DNA of 48,188 nt from Acidobacteriaceae bacterium (GCA_003138975.1 PLHQ01000209.1:87022-135209), one strand, 5' to 3'. Shown: positions 26,536 through 35,156, numbered from the stretch's first letter. Notes: generated from the letters alone by a model not told the origin. A program made the numbers and translations.

Positions 26536-26922
26536 AAACGTCTTCGCCCCTCGACCAAGGTTTCCTGCAGCTTTGCAGCGCGAAGGTTACACCAGTTGCG
26601 CATCACCGCCCCATAGCGCATTTGTACTAGAGGCCCAAACCTGTTCAATATAGTCAATTTTGGCCGTAACCTGAGGGTCTTCCAACTGATTCCCTTGGTA
26701 ACTCGTTCGTACACTCCCTTTTGGTAACCCTTGGTAACCATGCGATTCCCCCCGTCCAGCCGTACAATTGCACTTGTTCCAACCGGCCATCTCTAATAAA
26801 GGAGTTTGGCCACGTGACGTTCCCCCGGGCAACACTCCCAGGAGGCGTCATCGGTTTCTCGGTGCAGACTTTTTCGGTTCAGGCTTCTTTGGTTCAGACC
26901 AGGGGCTGGAGTTCGTAACCTT
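26536..26922. promoter_or_regulatory. Divergent regulatory region with three TTGGTAAC copies
   Basis: Region of 387 bases between the selenoprotein gene and the TPR gene, with no gene that I can support. TTGGTAAC occurs three times in one orientation at 26695-26702, 26721-26728 and 26731-26738, the last two 10 bases apart (one helical turn). A related GCCGTAAC is at 26663-26670. This could be the binding site of an unknown regulator. The two divergent genes probably start here. Confidence 0.35.
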
Positions 26923-29900
26923 ATGGCGTTCGGTTTCGGGTTCAACAAACAGAAGGTGCTCAGCACTGCGGAGAAGTATGTTCAGCAGGGCAAGATGCAA
27001 AACGCCATCGCTGAGTACGAAAAGGTCATTAAGGCCGATCCCAAGGACCTCACGGTCACCAACACCATCGGCGACCTCTACTCCCGTCTCGGCGAGGCCG
27101 ACAAGGCCACAGAATGCTTTAAGACCGTAGGCGATGCCTATGCCACGCAAGGTTTCACGGTCAAGGCCATCGCCATGTACAAGAAGATCAGCAAGCTCAA
27201 GCCTTCGCTTGAGAGCGTGCTGAAGCTGGCCGAGCTCTATACCCAGCAGGGACTCTTCAATGATGCCCGCGCCCAATACCTGCAAGTAGCCGAAGAATTT
27301 CTGAAATCCGGCGAGCTCGACAACGCCGTCCGTATCTTCCAGAAGATTCTGGAAATGGATCCGGAAAACACCAACATGCGCGTCCGCCTGGCGGAAGTCT
27401 ACGTCCGCCTCGGCAAGAAGAATGACGCCTGGCAGATTTTTTCCGCCGCCGCCGAAACCCTGCGTGCCAAAGGCTCTCTGAGCGGCGCCGAGGAAGTTTT
27501 GCGGCGCATGCTCACGCTCGACCCCGGCAACAGCTACGCGCTGCTCATGCAGGGCCGTAATCTGCTCGAGGCTGGCGATGCCGAAGCCGCCATCGAATCT
27601 CTCCAGAAAGTTTCGGATCTCGATTCCAATCCTGATGGCCTCCGCGATCTGCTTAAGGCCTATCTCAAGAATGGACGCCTCTCGGATGCCGGCACTCTCG
27701 CCAGCAAGCTGCTCACTGTCCACAATGACCTGGCGTCGATCTCCGTTTTTGCCGATGCTCTCATGCAGGCCGGCCAATACGAGAACGCGCTCCAGGTTTA
27801 TGACCAACATGCCGACCGGCTGCTAGCCGAAGATTCCGATAAAGTTCTAAAAAACCTGCACTCTGTCATCGGGCATGTGCGCGATAATCCCGCTTCGCTC
27901 GAAAAGCTTCTCGAACTATTCCAGAAAGCCGGAGAGTCCACACATCTCACCGAAGTCATCGAGTTGTTGGCTCACGCCTCGGTCCAGTCCGGCGATCTGC
28001 CGCGCGCTCGTGATCTTTATCAAAAGCTCGCCACCATGGAGCCTGGCAATCCCCTGCACATGAACAATTACCAGCAGGTGGTCAGCCAGCTCGGTGGACC
28101 TTCCGCCGAAAAACTGATTTCCGCGGAAGAAGCCGCCGTCATCGTCGACGAACTGGAGGCCACTTCTCCCTCCGTCCACCAACACTATTCAGACGCCATT
28201 GCCCTCGCAGTTCGTTCTGCTCTTACCGACGCGGAACTTTTCATCTCTTACAACATGCCCGCCAAGGCTCTGGGCCCGCTGATGGCCGCTCTGCCGCAGG
28301 CGCCCAACGATCTTCGACTGAACCAGCGCCTCGCCGCCCTGCACACTCGTGCCGCGCGTTTCGCTGAAGCCGGTGTCTGCTGCCGCACTTTGCAGAACGT
28401 ATATTCCGAAGCCGGCTATCCCGAAGAAGCCACTCGCTACGGCGAACTCGCCGATCGTTACGAAGAGCGTTCTGCAACTTCCGCTTCTACCGAATCCGTT
28501 GTCGAGTTGGCGCCTGCTCCGGCAGAACCAACTCCGGAGGAAATTTCCGTCGCGGCCGCAGCCTCGGCCCATTCCGCGGAAGAAATTGAATTCTCCGTCG
28601 TCGCGGGTCAAGACAACGACCAAGACACTGATCAGGTCAACCAACCAGTTAGCGCGGTCGCGCACTCCGCAGCACCTGAGTCCACTCCTGCGGAGATCGA
28701 TCTTTCCTCCGAGTGGGATGATGCCCTCACGATTGAAGCCGACGAACCCGCTGCGGAAGCCACGGAAATCGAAATCACGGATTCCGCTGCCGACCATGAA
28801 ATTTCCATCGGCAAAGCCGAAGCACCAAACCAGAATCCAGAAAAGATAGCCGAAACCATCGAAGAAATCCGCTTCTACCTCGAGCACGGTATGCCCGAGC
28901 AGGCATCGGCAGCCTTTGAAAAGCTTCAGGCTCTCACCAATGACGAAGCCACTCTAATCACGCTCCGGGCTGAACTCGAGACTGCCTCGCAGCACACCGC
29001 CGCTGTGGACGAAGTGTCCACCGTCGACGCCGTCTCTGAATTCAATGTCGACGAATCCGCCGCCGAAATCACCGTCGATGAAATTCCAGACGCTGCTCCC
29101 GAAGCCCCGGTCGTGGTCGAAGAAATTTCTCCTGAACCACCTGCTCCGGTTGCGCAGGTGGAAGCTCCGCCTGCGCCCCACGCCGAACCTGCCGCAGCCG
29201 AGCCTCCCGTGACCGAGCCCTCTGTCGCGCCGGCGCGTGGCGTTCTCCAGGAGTTCGTTTCCGATCTAGAGTCTTCCCTGGGCGAGAGTTTCCTTCCAGC
29301 GACGGTCTCGCACGAAGCCGAACCATCATTCGAACACGCTTCAGTGGACTCCGCCACAGCGGAGCGCCGTGTCCAGCCTGAACTTGAGCCTGTGGGCAAC
29401 GCCACACCCACTACCTTCGGCGTGCCCCAACCCGAGGTCATCGGTGAGTTCGTAGCGGATCTCGAAGCTTCCCTGGGAGACGACTTCCTCAAGGGCGCTC
29501 CAGTCCCCGAACCCGAGCCCGCATCGCAGCCTCAGCCCGAACTAGAAACCAAGCCGCCCGTTGCGGCAGCTCCTGCGCAGCAGTGGCCCGCGCCAACACC
29601 TGCGCCCCTTCCACCGGTCAGCGTCCCTGTGGCCGCCAGTGCCGCAGCCGCCGCGGCGTCCTCTGGTTCTCCTGCAATTTCATCGCAAGCGTCAGCCTCG
29701 GTGCCGCAGCAATCCGCGGCCGCGGCTCCCACTCCACACATTTCTCCAATCATTCCCGGCGCACCAACCGCCGCCAAGTCTTCCCCCTTCGGTGAGGACG
29801 CTGGCGTCGATCTAGCCGAGATGTTTGGCGAGCTAAAACAAGATCTCGAGGCCGGTTCTAGCACCACTGAAGAGGATCCTGAGACTCATTACAACCTCGG

Positions 29901-30252
29901 CATCGCGTTCCGCGAAATGGGCCTGCTCGATGAAGCCATTGGCGAGTTGCAGAAGACCTGCCAGGCCGTCGATCGCGGACATCCTTTCCCGCAAGTCATG
30001 CAGACTTACACTTGGCTGGCTCAGTGCTTCCTCGACAAGGGCGTCCCCGAAGCCGCGATTCGCTGGTATCAAAAAGCTCTCATCGCCCCGGGCATCGACG
30101 AAGAAACGCGCACCGCTCTCCACTACGAACTCGCGGCTGCCCACGAGACCGCCGGCGACAAACCCTCCGCCCTCAAGCACTTCATGGAGGTTTACGGCCG
30201 CAACATCGATTATCGCGACGTCGCCGAGCGCATCAAGCCCCTGAAGTCGTAG
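26923..30252 (+). CDS. Large TPR-repeat protein with Ala/Pro/Glu-rich middle
   Basis: Scaffold-like protein of 1,109 residues, with no signal peptide or membrane segment. Tetratricopeptide repeats fill roughly residues 12-490 (for example KVLSTAEKYVQQGKMQNAIAE and DARAQYLQVAEEF). A low-complexity acidic and Pro/Ala-rich stretch runs from about 500 to 960, and a final TPR block (ETHYNLGIAFREMGLLDEAIGELQ) from about 985 to the end. Within the low-complexity stretch an internal repeat appears: EFVSDLESSLGESFL and EFVADLEASLGDDFL, with a third related LAEMFGELKQDLEAG just before the last TPR block. The ATG at 26923 has GGGGCTGGAG about 11 bases upstream. The function is unknown; the repeats point to protein-protein binding. 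I know similar proteins from Acidobacteriota and deltaproteobacterial genomes. Confidence 0.85.
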   Translation: MAFGFGFNKQKVLSTAEKYVQQGKMQNAIAEYEKVIKADPKDLTVTNTIGDLYSRLGEADKATECFKTVGDAYATQGFTVKAIAMYKKISKLKPSLESVLKLAELYTQQGLFNDARAQYLQVAEEFLKSGELDNAVRIFQKILEMDPENTNMRVRLAEVYVRLGKKNDAWQIFSAAAETLRAKGSLSGAEEVLRRMLTLDPGNSYALLMQGRNLLEAGDAEAAIESLQKVSDLDSNPDGLRDLLKAYLKNGRLSDAGTLASKLLTVHNDLASISVFADALMQAGQYENALQVYDQHADRLLAEDSDKVLKNLHSVIGHVRDNPASLEKLLELFQKAGESTHLTEVIELLAHASVQSGDLPRARDLYQKLATMEPGNPLHMNNYQQVVSQLGGPSAEKLISAEEAAVIVDELEATSPSVHQHYSDAIALAVRSALTDAELFISYNMPAKALGPLMAALPQAPNDLRLNQRLAALHTRAARFAEAGVCCRTLQNVYSEAGYPEEATRYGELADRYEERSATSASTESVVELAPAPAEPTPEEISVAAAASAHSAEEIEFSVVAGQDNDQDTDQVNQPVSAVAHSAAPESTPAEIDLSSEWDDALTIEADEPAAEATEIEITDSAADHEISIGKAEAPNQNPEKIAETIEEIRFYLEHGMPEQASAAFEKLQALTNDEATLITLRAELETASQHTAAVDEVSTVDAVSEFNVDESAAEITVDEIPDAAPEAPVVVEEISPEPPAPVAQVEAPPAPHAEPAAAEPPVTEPSVAPARGVLQEFVSDLESSLGESFLPATVSHEAEPSFEHASVDSATAERRVQPELEPVGNATPTTFGVPQPEVIGEFVADLEASLGDDFLKGAPVPEPEPASQPQPELETKPPVAAAPAQQWPAPTPAPLPPVSVPVAASAAAAAASSGSPAISSQASASVPQQSAAAAPTPHISPIIPGAPTAAKSSPFGEDAGVDLAEMFGELKQDLEAGSSTTEEDPETHYNLGIAFREMGLLDEAIGELQKTCQAVDRGHPFPQVMQTYTWLAQCFLDKGVPEAAIRWYQKALIAPGIDEETRTALHYELAAAHETAGDKPSALKHFMEVYGRNIDYRDVAERIKPLKS

Positions 30253-30255
30253 AAT

Positions 30256-30270
30256 AACCCGATGGGTTTT
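30256..30270 (+). terminator. Short terminator-like hairpin after the TPR gene
   Basis: AACCC (30256-30260) and GGGTT (30264-30268) form a 5-bp stem with a 3-base loop, followed by TT, starting four bases after the TPR stop codon. It is short, so only weak support. Confidence 0.35.
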
Positions 30271-30371
30271 GTCCCTTACTCTTTCTTTCGGTGTTCACTA
30301 AGCCGGTTTTCAAGAAATACGCTCGGTGAATTCTTCCGCGCGATTCCACCCCTGCCGCGGCGGAGCGCCCA

Positions 30372-30743
30372 GTGACCACCGATCCCAAGCTGCCCGTCGA
30401 AAGTGGTCCCGTGCCTGCCCACCATGCGCCCGTGCCGAACGAAACCATCACCCGGCTCCTCGATTCGAAAGAGGTCGTTGCCCCTCCCACCCATACGGGG
30501 TTGCAACTCTGGCTGCATCGCACCTCCGTGTTCCTTTTCGTGCTGGTTAGCGCCGTCGCCGGAGTTCTGCTCCTGATTTTGCCCTGGACCCCCGAGTGGA
30601 CCGATAACTATCTTCTACTTTCGTATCCCTGGCTTCGTATCTTGATCTCAACCGGCTTTTTTCGTGGCCTGTGCAGCGGCCTGGGTTTGCTCGACATCTG
30701 GATCGGCTTCTGGGAAGCCCTCCACTATCACGATCGTCAATAG
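30372..30743 (+). CDS. Hypothetical small membrane protein
   Basis: Not recognised. It begins at a GTG at 30372 with CGGAGCG seven bases upstream and gives 123 residues. The first 45 residues are hydrophilic and Pro-rich. Two membrane segments follow (VFLFVLVSAVAGVLLLILPW and WLRILISTGFFRGLCSGLGLLDIWIGFW), and the protein ends in EALHYHDRQ. This pattern, short with a cytoplasmic head, is common in Acidobacteriota hypothetical proteins. It lies 119 bases after the TPR gene and 85 bases before the LOG-family gene, on the same strand. Confidence 0.6.
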   Translation: MTTDPKLPVESGPVPAHHAPVPNETITRLLDSKEVVAPPTHTGLQLWLHRTSVFLFVLVSAVAGVLLLILPWTPEWTDNYLLLSYPWLRILISTGFFRGLCSGLGLLDIWIGFWEALHYHDRQ

Positions 30744-30828
30744 TCCAAAGTACGTGGGCAGCTTTCGCGAATGCTCCGTCGAATTGAGAAACGTAAGAAC
30801 GCTGGATTTCAGAACGTGAGTCTCCTAC

Positions 30829-31713
30829 ATGGTCGATAAGCTCAAACCCGCACCTCTGGCCTACGAGAATCAACCCTTCATCAACAGTCCCGACGGGCGC
30901 ATTCTTCGCATTCTCGCGGAATATCAGGAACCGTTATCGCGTTTTCGCCGCGAACAAATTCAGGACACGGTCGTCTTCTTCGGCTCGGCCCGCTTCCAGA
31001 GAGGCGACGCCGCCAAGAAGAATCTGTCGGCCGTGGAAAAGAACGACGCCAATGCCGCCGTAGCGCAGTACGAAGATAATCTGAAGCGTGCCCGTGCCGC
31101 CGTTGACATGGCCCGTTACTACGAAGACGCCCGCCGCCTGGCGTTTCTTCTTACCGAATGGTCCATTCAGATTCCCGCCCGCCGCCGCCGCTTTGTCGTG
31201 ACCACCGGCGGTGGTCCCGGAATCATGGAAGCCGCCAACCGCGGCGCCCAGGAGGCCGGAGGCAAAAGTATCGGCCTCAACATCAACCTGCCCCTCGAAC
31301 AGAATCCCAATTCCTACATCACGCCCTCGCTCAACTTCGAGTTCCACTATTTCTTCATGCGCAAGTTCTGGTTCGCCTACCTGGCCAAGGCGCTGGTGAT
31401 CTTCCCCGGCGGCTTCGGCACCATCGACGAACTCTTCGAAATCCTGACACTCGCTCAGACCGATAAACTCGCCAAGAAAATTCTCGTCGTCATCTACGGC
31501 AGCGAATACTGGCACCGCATCATGAACTTTCAGGCCTTCGTCGACGCGGGCACTATTTCTCCGAATGACCTCAATTTATTCAAGTTCGTTGATACGCCAG
31601 AAGACGCTTTCACTTTCCTCCGCGACGGCCTGACTGAATACCATCTCGGCGGCCCGCCCAAGAAAGAGAAAGAGCAGGAAGTCCTGCCCGAAATCGCCAA
31701 AACCAGGCCATAA
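30829..31713 (+). CDS. LOG-family protein (TIGR00730-like)
   Basis: Member of the Lonely Guy family, whose studied members cleave nucleoside 5'-monophosphates (cytokinin riboside phosphate) to base and ribose 5-phosphate. The 294-residue protein carries the two family motifs, GGGPGIMEAANRG and PGGFGTIDELFE, in a Rossmann-like fold with the Arg and Glu of the active site. The N-terminal 60-70 residues (from FFGSARFQRGD) and the longer C-terminus mark the larger bacterial branch. The ATG at 30829 is used. The true substrate in this bacterium cannot be told. It starts a likely same-strand run with thiE. Confidence 0.88.
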   Translation: MVDKLKPAPLAYENQPFINSPDGRILRILAEYQEPLSRFRREQIQDTVVFFGSARFQRGDAAKKNLSAVEKNDANAAVAQYEDNLKRARAAVDMARYYEDARRLAFLLTEWSIQIPARRRRFVVTTGGGPGIMEAANRGAQEAGGKSIGLNINLPLEQNPNSYITPSLNFEFHYFFMRKFWFAYLAKALVIFPGGFGTIDELFEILTLAQTDKLAKKILVVIYGSEYWHRIMNFQAFVDAGTISPNDLNLFKFVDTPEDAFTFLRDGLTEYHLGGPPKKEKEQEVLPEIAKTRP

Positions 31714-31843
31714 GGAAACGAAGAGGACGCGGAGAATTCCCAGCTTTCCTGCGTGAAACCCTGCGTCCGAGGTTGAGAATTTGGGAGACTACCACACGCC
31801 TGGCGCGGTCACCTTTTTGCTCTAAACTGGGAGCTGAAAGCCG

Positions 31844-32518
31844 ATGGCTGAACGCTACCTCCTCTACTACATCACGGACCGCACGGCCTTCCCCGGCGAT
31901 GAGCACACTCGCCGCCACCGTCTCCTCGACAAGATTGCGGAAGCCGCAAGCGTCGGCGTCAATTACATCCAGCTCCGCGAAAAAGATCTGTCCAGCCGCG
32001 ACCTTGAATCACTAGCCCGCGAAGCAATCCGCATCATCCGCGATAGCGCGAAACTGAGAACTGCCCTCCTCATCAACGCGCGCACCGACGTTGCCCTCGC
32101 CACAGCTGCCGCCGGGGTTCACCTCCCCGCTCACGACGTTTCGGCCGCAGAAGTCCGCAAGGTATGGAACGGCCCGTGTGGTCGCGGGCGACTCGCCCGC
32201 GAAATCTCACCACGACATCCCGTCATCTCCGTCTCCTGTCACACTCTAGAAGAAGTAGCCCAAGCCGCCGCAGATGGCGCCACTCTCGCCGTCTTCGCTC
32301 CCCTGTTCGAAAAAAAGGACGCACCCGGAGCTACTCCCACCGGCCTCGACGCTCTCCGCCAAGCCTGCCGCGCCAAAATCCCGGTTCTCGCACTCGGAGG
32401 GATAACTCTGCAGAACGCCGAATCCTGCCTGCGCGCCGGAGCAGCCGGCATCGCCGCCATCCGCCTCTTCCAGGAAAATGACATCGCCGCAATCGTGCGC
32501 ACGTTGGGCGGTCATTAG
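31844..32518 (+). CDS. thiE: Thiamine-phosphate synthase, with an inserted palindrome
   Basis: Joins the hydroxymethylpyrimidine and thiazole halves into thiamine phosphate. The 224-residue product has a TIM-barrel with YIQLREKD, LLINARTDVALAT and VHLPAHD in the first half, and PLFEKKDAPGATPTGLDAL and PVLALGGITLQN in the second half. The ATG at 31844 has GGGAGC about 15 bases upstream. Residues about 108-124 (GPCGRGRLAREISPRH) are not found in usual ThiE, where that loop is short. They coincide with a GTGG-headed hairpin at 32176-32202. The insertion keeps the frame. No other thi gene is in the window. Confidence 0.92.
   Translation: MAERYLLYYITDRTAFPGDEHTRRHRLLDKIAEAASVGVNYIQLREKDLSSRDLESLAREAIRIIRDSAKLRTALLINARTDVALATAAAGVHLPAHDVSAAEVRKVWNGPCGRGRLAREISPRHPVISVSCHTLEEVAQAAADGATLAVFAPLFEKKDAPGATPTGLDALRQACRAKIPVLALGGITLQNAESCLRAGAAGIAAIRLFQENDIAAIVRTLGGH
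32176..32202 (+). repeat. GTGG-headed palindrome inside thiE (REP-like copy A)
   Basis: GTGTGG (32176-32181) followed by TCGCGGGCG (32182-32190), loop ACT, and CGCCCGCGA (32194-32202): a perfect 9-bp stem. It encodes residues 111-120 of thiE in frame. Confidence 0.7.
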
Positions 32519-32564
32519 TCGCTTGTTTCCGGGAGCGGTCTGCACTTGGGAGTTCTTTGCTCTT

Positions 32565-32630
32565 GGGTGGCGCAGCGCTTCAGCGCTGCGAATACGACTG
32601 GTCTAATTGGAGCCGGGTTTTAGCCCTGAA
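32565..32630 (+). repeat. GTGG-headed double palindrome between thiE and a convergent gene (REP-like copy D)
   Basis: GGGTGG (32565-32570) is followed by CGCAGCGCT and AGCGCTGCG (32571-32590), then a spacer and a second imperfect GGG/CCC hairpin near 32613-32627. The whole unit aligns with 39851-39914. It lies in the gap between the convergent thiE and YdeI-like genes. Confidence 0.75.
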
Positions 32631-32641
32631 GTAGCGGATCC

Positions 32642-33115
32642 TCACCCCGCCCACTTGATCCCAGTCTCAAGAACTTTCACCACTTTAGCCAACCGTCGCG
32701 CCCGAGTCTCTTCCTGCTTCGCCCCTTTGATCGAAACCGCCATCTCTTTTTGGTGGGTGAACGCGAGCCTTTCCCAGTTCGCTTTCGCCGCTTTGTTCTT
32801 CGCTAGCGCTTTCTTCAACAGCGGTGGCGCCTCCACCGTGCGCGCCTCTTCGTCCCGCTCCATCACCACCTCGACAGCGTCTCCAGGCTTTACGCCCACG
32901 CCCTGGCACAAGGTCTTGTTCACCGGCATCATGTGGCGATCGCCACAAGGCATCAGCGACGAACGAAATGGAAAGCCATTGATCGTGCCCCGCACGGGCA
33001 CTCTGGCACGTGTCCCAAAAAACTCCGGCACGTCCACCGGCGGAGTAATCGCCGCTACCACGCCCGCTTCTCTGCCATCGATCTTTGCCTTGAACCGCAG
33101 CTTTTGTTTCGCCAT
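32642..33115 (-). CDS. YdeI/OmdA-family protein with DUF1905 domain
   Basis: Unknown cytoplasmic protein of the YdeI/OmdA (bacteriocin-protection) type. The 157-residue product has an N-terminal DUF1905 beta-barrel-like region (residues about 1-95, with PVRGTINGFPFRSSL and MPVNKTLCQGVGVKPGD) and a C-terminal helical OmdA-like region (FTHQKEMAVSIKGAKQEET). The ATG at 33115 has GGAGGG seven bases upstream. It is convergent with thiE, and the gap holds a GTGG palindrome. Confidence 0.75.
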   Translation of the reverse strand: MAKQKLRFKAKIDGREAGVVAAITPPVDVPEFFGTRARVPVRGTINGFPFRSSLMPCGDRHMMPVNKTLCQGVGVKPGDAVEVVMERDEEARTVEAPPLLKKALAKNKAAKANWERLAFTHQKEMAVSIKGAKQEETRARRLAKVVKVLETGIKWAG

Positions 33116-33185
33116 TACAGCCCTCCATCAGCGCTGCTAAACTCTATCTCGACCCGAAACACAGGGCAACATCACAGCTAGAACA

Positions 33186-33911
33186 ATGGCAGCGGCTTAT
33201 TCCCAGCCCGACCCAGCAACCTGCATAGAGCCTCGTCTGGTTTCGATCTCCGGAGCCTGGTTCCTCATGGGATCCGCTTCCGGCCAGGATTGCGAACGCC
33301 CCGTTCACCGCGTGTGGGTTGATGCCTTCCAACTCGCCGCCACTCAAGTTACCAATGCCGAATACGCTCACTTCCTGCGCTCCACAGGATCGCAACCTCC
33401 GCCCTTCTGGACCGACAAGAATTTTAGCGATCCTCAGCAGCCCGTCACCGGAGTTTCCTGGTTCGACGCTAACGATTACAGTCAGTGGCTGTCCTCGCAA
33501 ACCGGCCTCGCGTACCGTCTTCCCAGCGAAGCGGAATGGGAGCGCGCCGCTCGCGGCGATCTCGAACAACAAGATTTCCCGTGGGGCAACGATCCGCCGC
33601 AATCTCTCCCCGACTACGCCACGCGCTGGCAAACCGGACCCGAGCCCGTCGCCCGCTACGCTCCCAACGCCTTCGGCCTTTACAACATCTGCGACAACGT
33701 CCACGAGTGGTGCAGCGACTGGTACGATCCCAACTACTACGCCATCTCTTTCGACCACAATCCACGGGGACCCGAGCCAGGCCAGCGCAAAGCCTCTCGC
33801 GGTGGATCATGGCGCCATCACGTGAAAATCGCACGCTGCTCCGCCCGCTCCAGCATCCCTCCCGAGTTTCAGTATGCTGATTACGGTTTCCGTTTGGCGT
33901 GCAATATTTGA
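33186..33911 (+). CDS. Formylglycine-generating-enzyme-like (SUMF1/FGE fold) protein without the catalytic Cys pair
   Basis: 241-residue protein of the FGE/SUMF1 fold. The family blocks are PVHRVWVDAFQLAATQVTN, GVSWFDANDYSQWL, RLPSEAEWERAARG, NVHEWCSDWYD, and RGGSWRHH...RCSARS near the C-terminus. In true FGE the last block has two Cys of the active site; here they are replaced (GGSWRHHVKIARCSARS keeps only the later Cys), so conversion of sulfatase Cys to formylglycine is unlikely. Members of this fold without the Cys pair act as other oxygenases or binding proteins (for example EgtB- and PvdO-like). No signal peptide is seen and the ribosome binding site before 33186 is weak. It overlaps no other gene and no sulfatase gene lies near. 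Confidence 0.75.
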   Translation: MAAAYSQPDPATCIEPRLVSISGAWFLMGSASGQDCERPVHRVWVDAFQLAATQVTNAEYAHFLRSTGSQPPPFWTDKNFSDPQQPVTGVSWFDANDYSQWLSSQTGLAYRLPSEAEWERAARGDLEQQDFPWGNDPPQSLPDYATRWQTGPEPVARYAPNAFGLYNICDNVHEWCSDWYDPNYYAISFDHNPRGPEPGQRKASRGGSWRHHVKIARCSARSSIPPEFQYADYGFRLACNI

Positions 33912-33925
33912 TTTGGAGAGCACCC

Positions 33926-34795
33926 ATGTTCCGAAAGGATCTTCTACAGGAAAAACGCATCCTCATCACCGGCGGCGGCACCGGACTCGGCAAAGCCATG
34001 GCTCACCGCTTCCTCGAACTCGGCGCCACGGTCTACATCTGCGGCCGTCGTGAGGACGTGCTGCAGCAAACCGCTGCCGAACTTTCCGCCGCCACCAAAG
34101 GCCCCATCCATGCTCTCCCGTGCGACGTCCGCAATCTCGACGCCGTCGAAGCCATGATCGATTCCATCTGGAAGTCCAGTCCACTCGACATTCTCGTTAA
34201 CAACGCTGCCGGAAATTTCATCGCCCGTACCGAAGAACTTTCTCCGCGCGCTTTCGAATCCGTGATCGGCATCGTGCTGCTCGGCACTCTGCACGCCACC
34301 ATGGCTTGCGGACGCCGCTGGCTCAAAGCCAACCGCAAAGGCACCGTTCTCAGCATCTCGGCAACTTACGCCCCGGTCGGTTCGGCTTACGTCGTTCCCT
34401 CCGCCGTCTCGAAAGCCGGAGTCGAAGCTCTCACCCGCAGTCTCGCCGTCGAATGGGGCAATCGCGGAATTCGCATGAACGCCATCGCCCCCGGCCCCAT
34501 TCCCACGCAAGGCGCATTCTCTCGTCTACTGCCACGCCCCGAACTCGAAGCGCTCGCACTCGACCGCAACCCCCTGCACCGCTTCGGCAACACGGAAGAG
34601 TTGGCAAATCTGGCCGCGTTTCTGGTAAGCGACGGCTCGGGCTACATCAACGGAGAAGTCGTCCGCATGGACGGTGGAGAATTCCTGCAGGGCGCCGGAG
34701 AATTCAGCAATCTTGGCCGCTCCCTCACGGAAGAAGATTGGAAGGCGATCAAGCCCAAGAAGTCAGGCCAACCAAGAACTAACGAAGAATCGTGA
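33926..34795 (+). CDS. SDR-family oxidoreductase, 2,4-dienoyl-CoA reductase-like
   Basis: NAD(P)-dependent short-chain dehydrogenase. The ATG at 33926 has TTGGAGAG seven bases before it, giving 289 residues. The cofactor loop is TGGGTGLGKAM, the structural motif NNAAGNF is that of dienoyl-CoA reductases, and SISATYAPVG with VVPSAVSK replaces the usual Y-x-x-x-K by S-x-x-x-K, with another Tyr 11 residues earlier. This matches the active site of mitochondrial-type 2,4-dienoyl-CoA reductase (Tyr, Ser, Lys). It may act in breakdown of unsaturated fatty acids. The substrate is inferred. It is convergent with the next gene by only 4 bases. Confidence 0.85.
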   Translation: MFRKDLLQEKRILITGGGTGLGKAMAHRFLELGATVYICGRREDVLQQTAAELSAATKGPIHALPCDVRNLDAVEAMIDSIWKSSPLDILVNNAAGNFIARTEELSPRAFESVIGIVLLGTLHATMACGRRWLKANRKGTVLSISATYAPVGSAYVVPSAVSKAGVEALTRSLAVEWGNRGIRMNAIAPGPIPTQGAFSRLLPRPELEALALDRNPLHRFGNTEELANLAAFLVSDGSGYINGEVVRMDGGEFLQGAGEFSNLGRSLTEEDWKAIKPKKSGQPRTNEES

Positions 34796-34799
34796 CGAA

Positions 34800-35156
34800 T
34801 TAGCGACCGTCCCTGGACGGCATCACGATCCCCTTCAGCAACAGATTGACCAAGCTGAGAACGATCGCGCCTACAAACGCCGCGAAGAATCCACGCACCT
34901 GAAAACTCGGCGAAAGCAGCGCAGACGCCAGCTCCAGCATCAGCGCATTGATCACAAACCAGAACAATCCCAGCGTGAGCAGCGTTAGAGGAAACGTCAA
35001 AATTTTCAGCAACGCGCCGATGGTCGCATTGATGAATCCGATGACGAGCGCCGCGATCAACGCCCCCTTGATCCCGCTCACCGAAATTCCGTGTACCACC
35101 TGCGACACAATCCACACTGCCAGCGCACTCAAAACCCAATTCAGTAAGATCCGCAT
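34800..35156 (-). CDS. Small membrane protein of the phage-holin-4-type superfamily (YvlD-like)
   Basis: 118-residue integral membrane protein with four hydrophobic segments: about residues 1-20 (LLNWVLSALAVWIVSQVV), 30-48, 53-80 (TLGLFWFVINALMLELASALL) and 90-112. The ATG at 35156 is chosen because AAGGAGC lies seven bases upstream. The pattern fits the PF04020-type family, which includes B. subtilis YvlD. Despite the family name, these are usually chromosomal proteins of unknown role and not phage holins. Nothing around suggests a phage. Confidence 0.75.
   Translation of the reverse strand: MRILLNWVLSALAVWIVSQVVHGISVSGIKGALIAALVIGFINATIGALLKILTFPLTLLTLGLFWFVINALMLELASALLSPSFQVRGFFAAFVGAIVLSLVNLLLKGIVMPSRDGR

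Noticed and set aside
26848-27810. 320-codon minus-strand frame over the TPR gene
   Set aside because: Leu/Gly-rich antisense of the TPR helices, no start site, no family.
34800-35156. Prophage remnant suggested by the holin-type protein
   Set aside because: The family is mostly chromosomal (YvlD-like) and no other phage gene is near.
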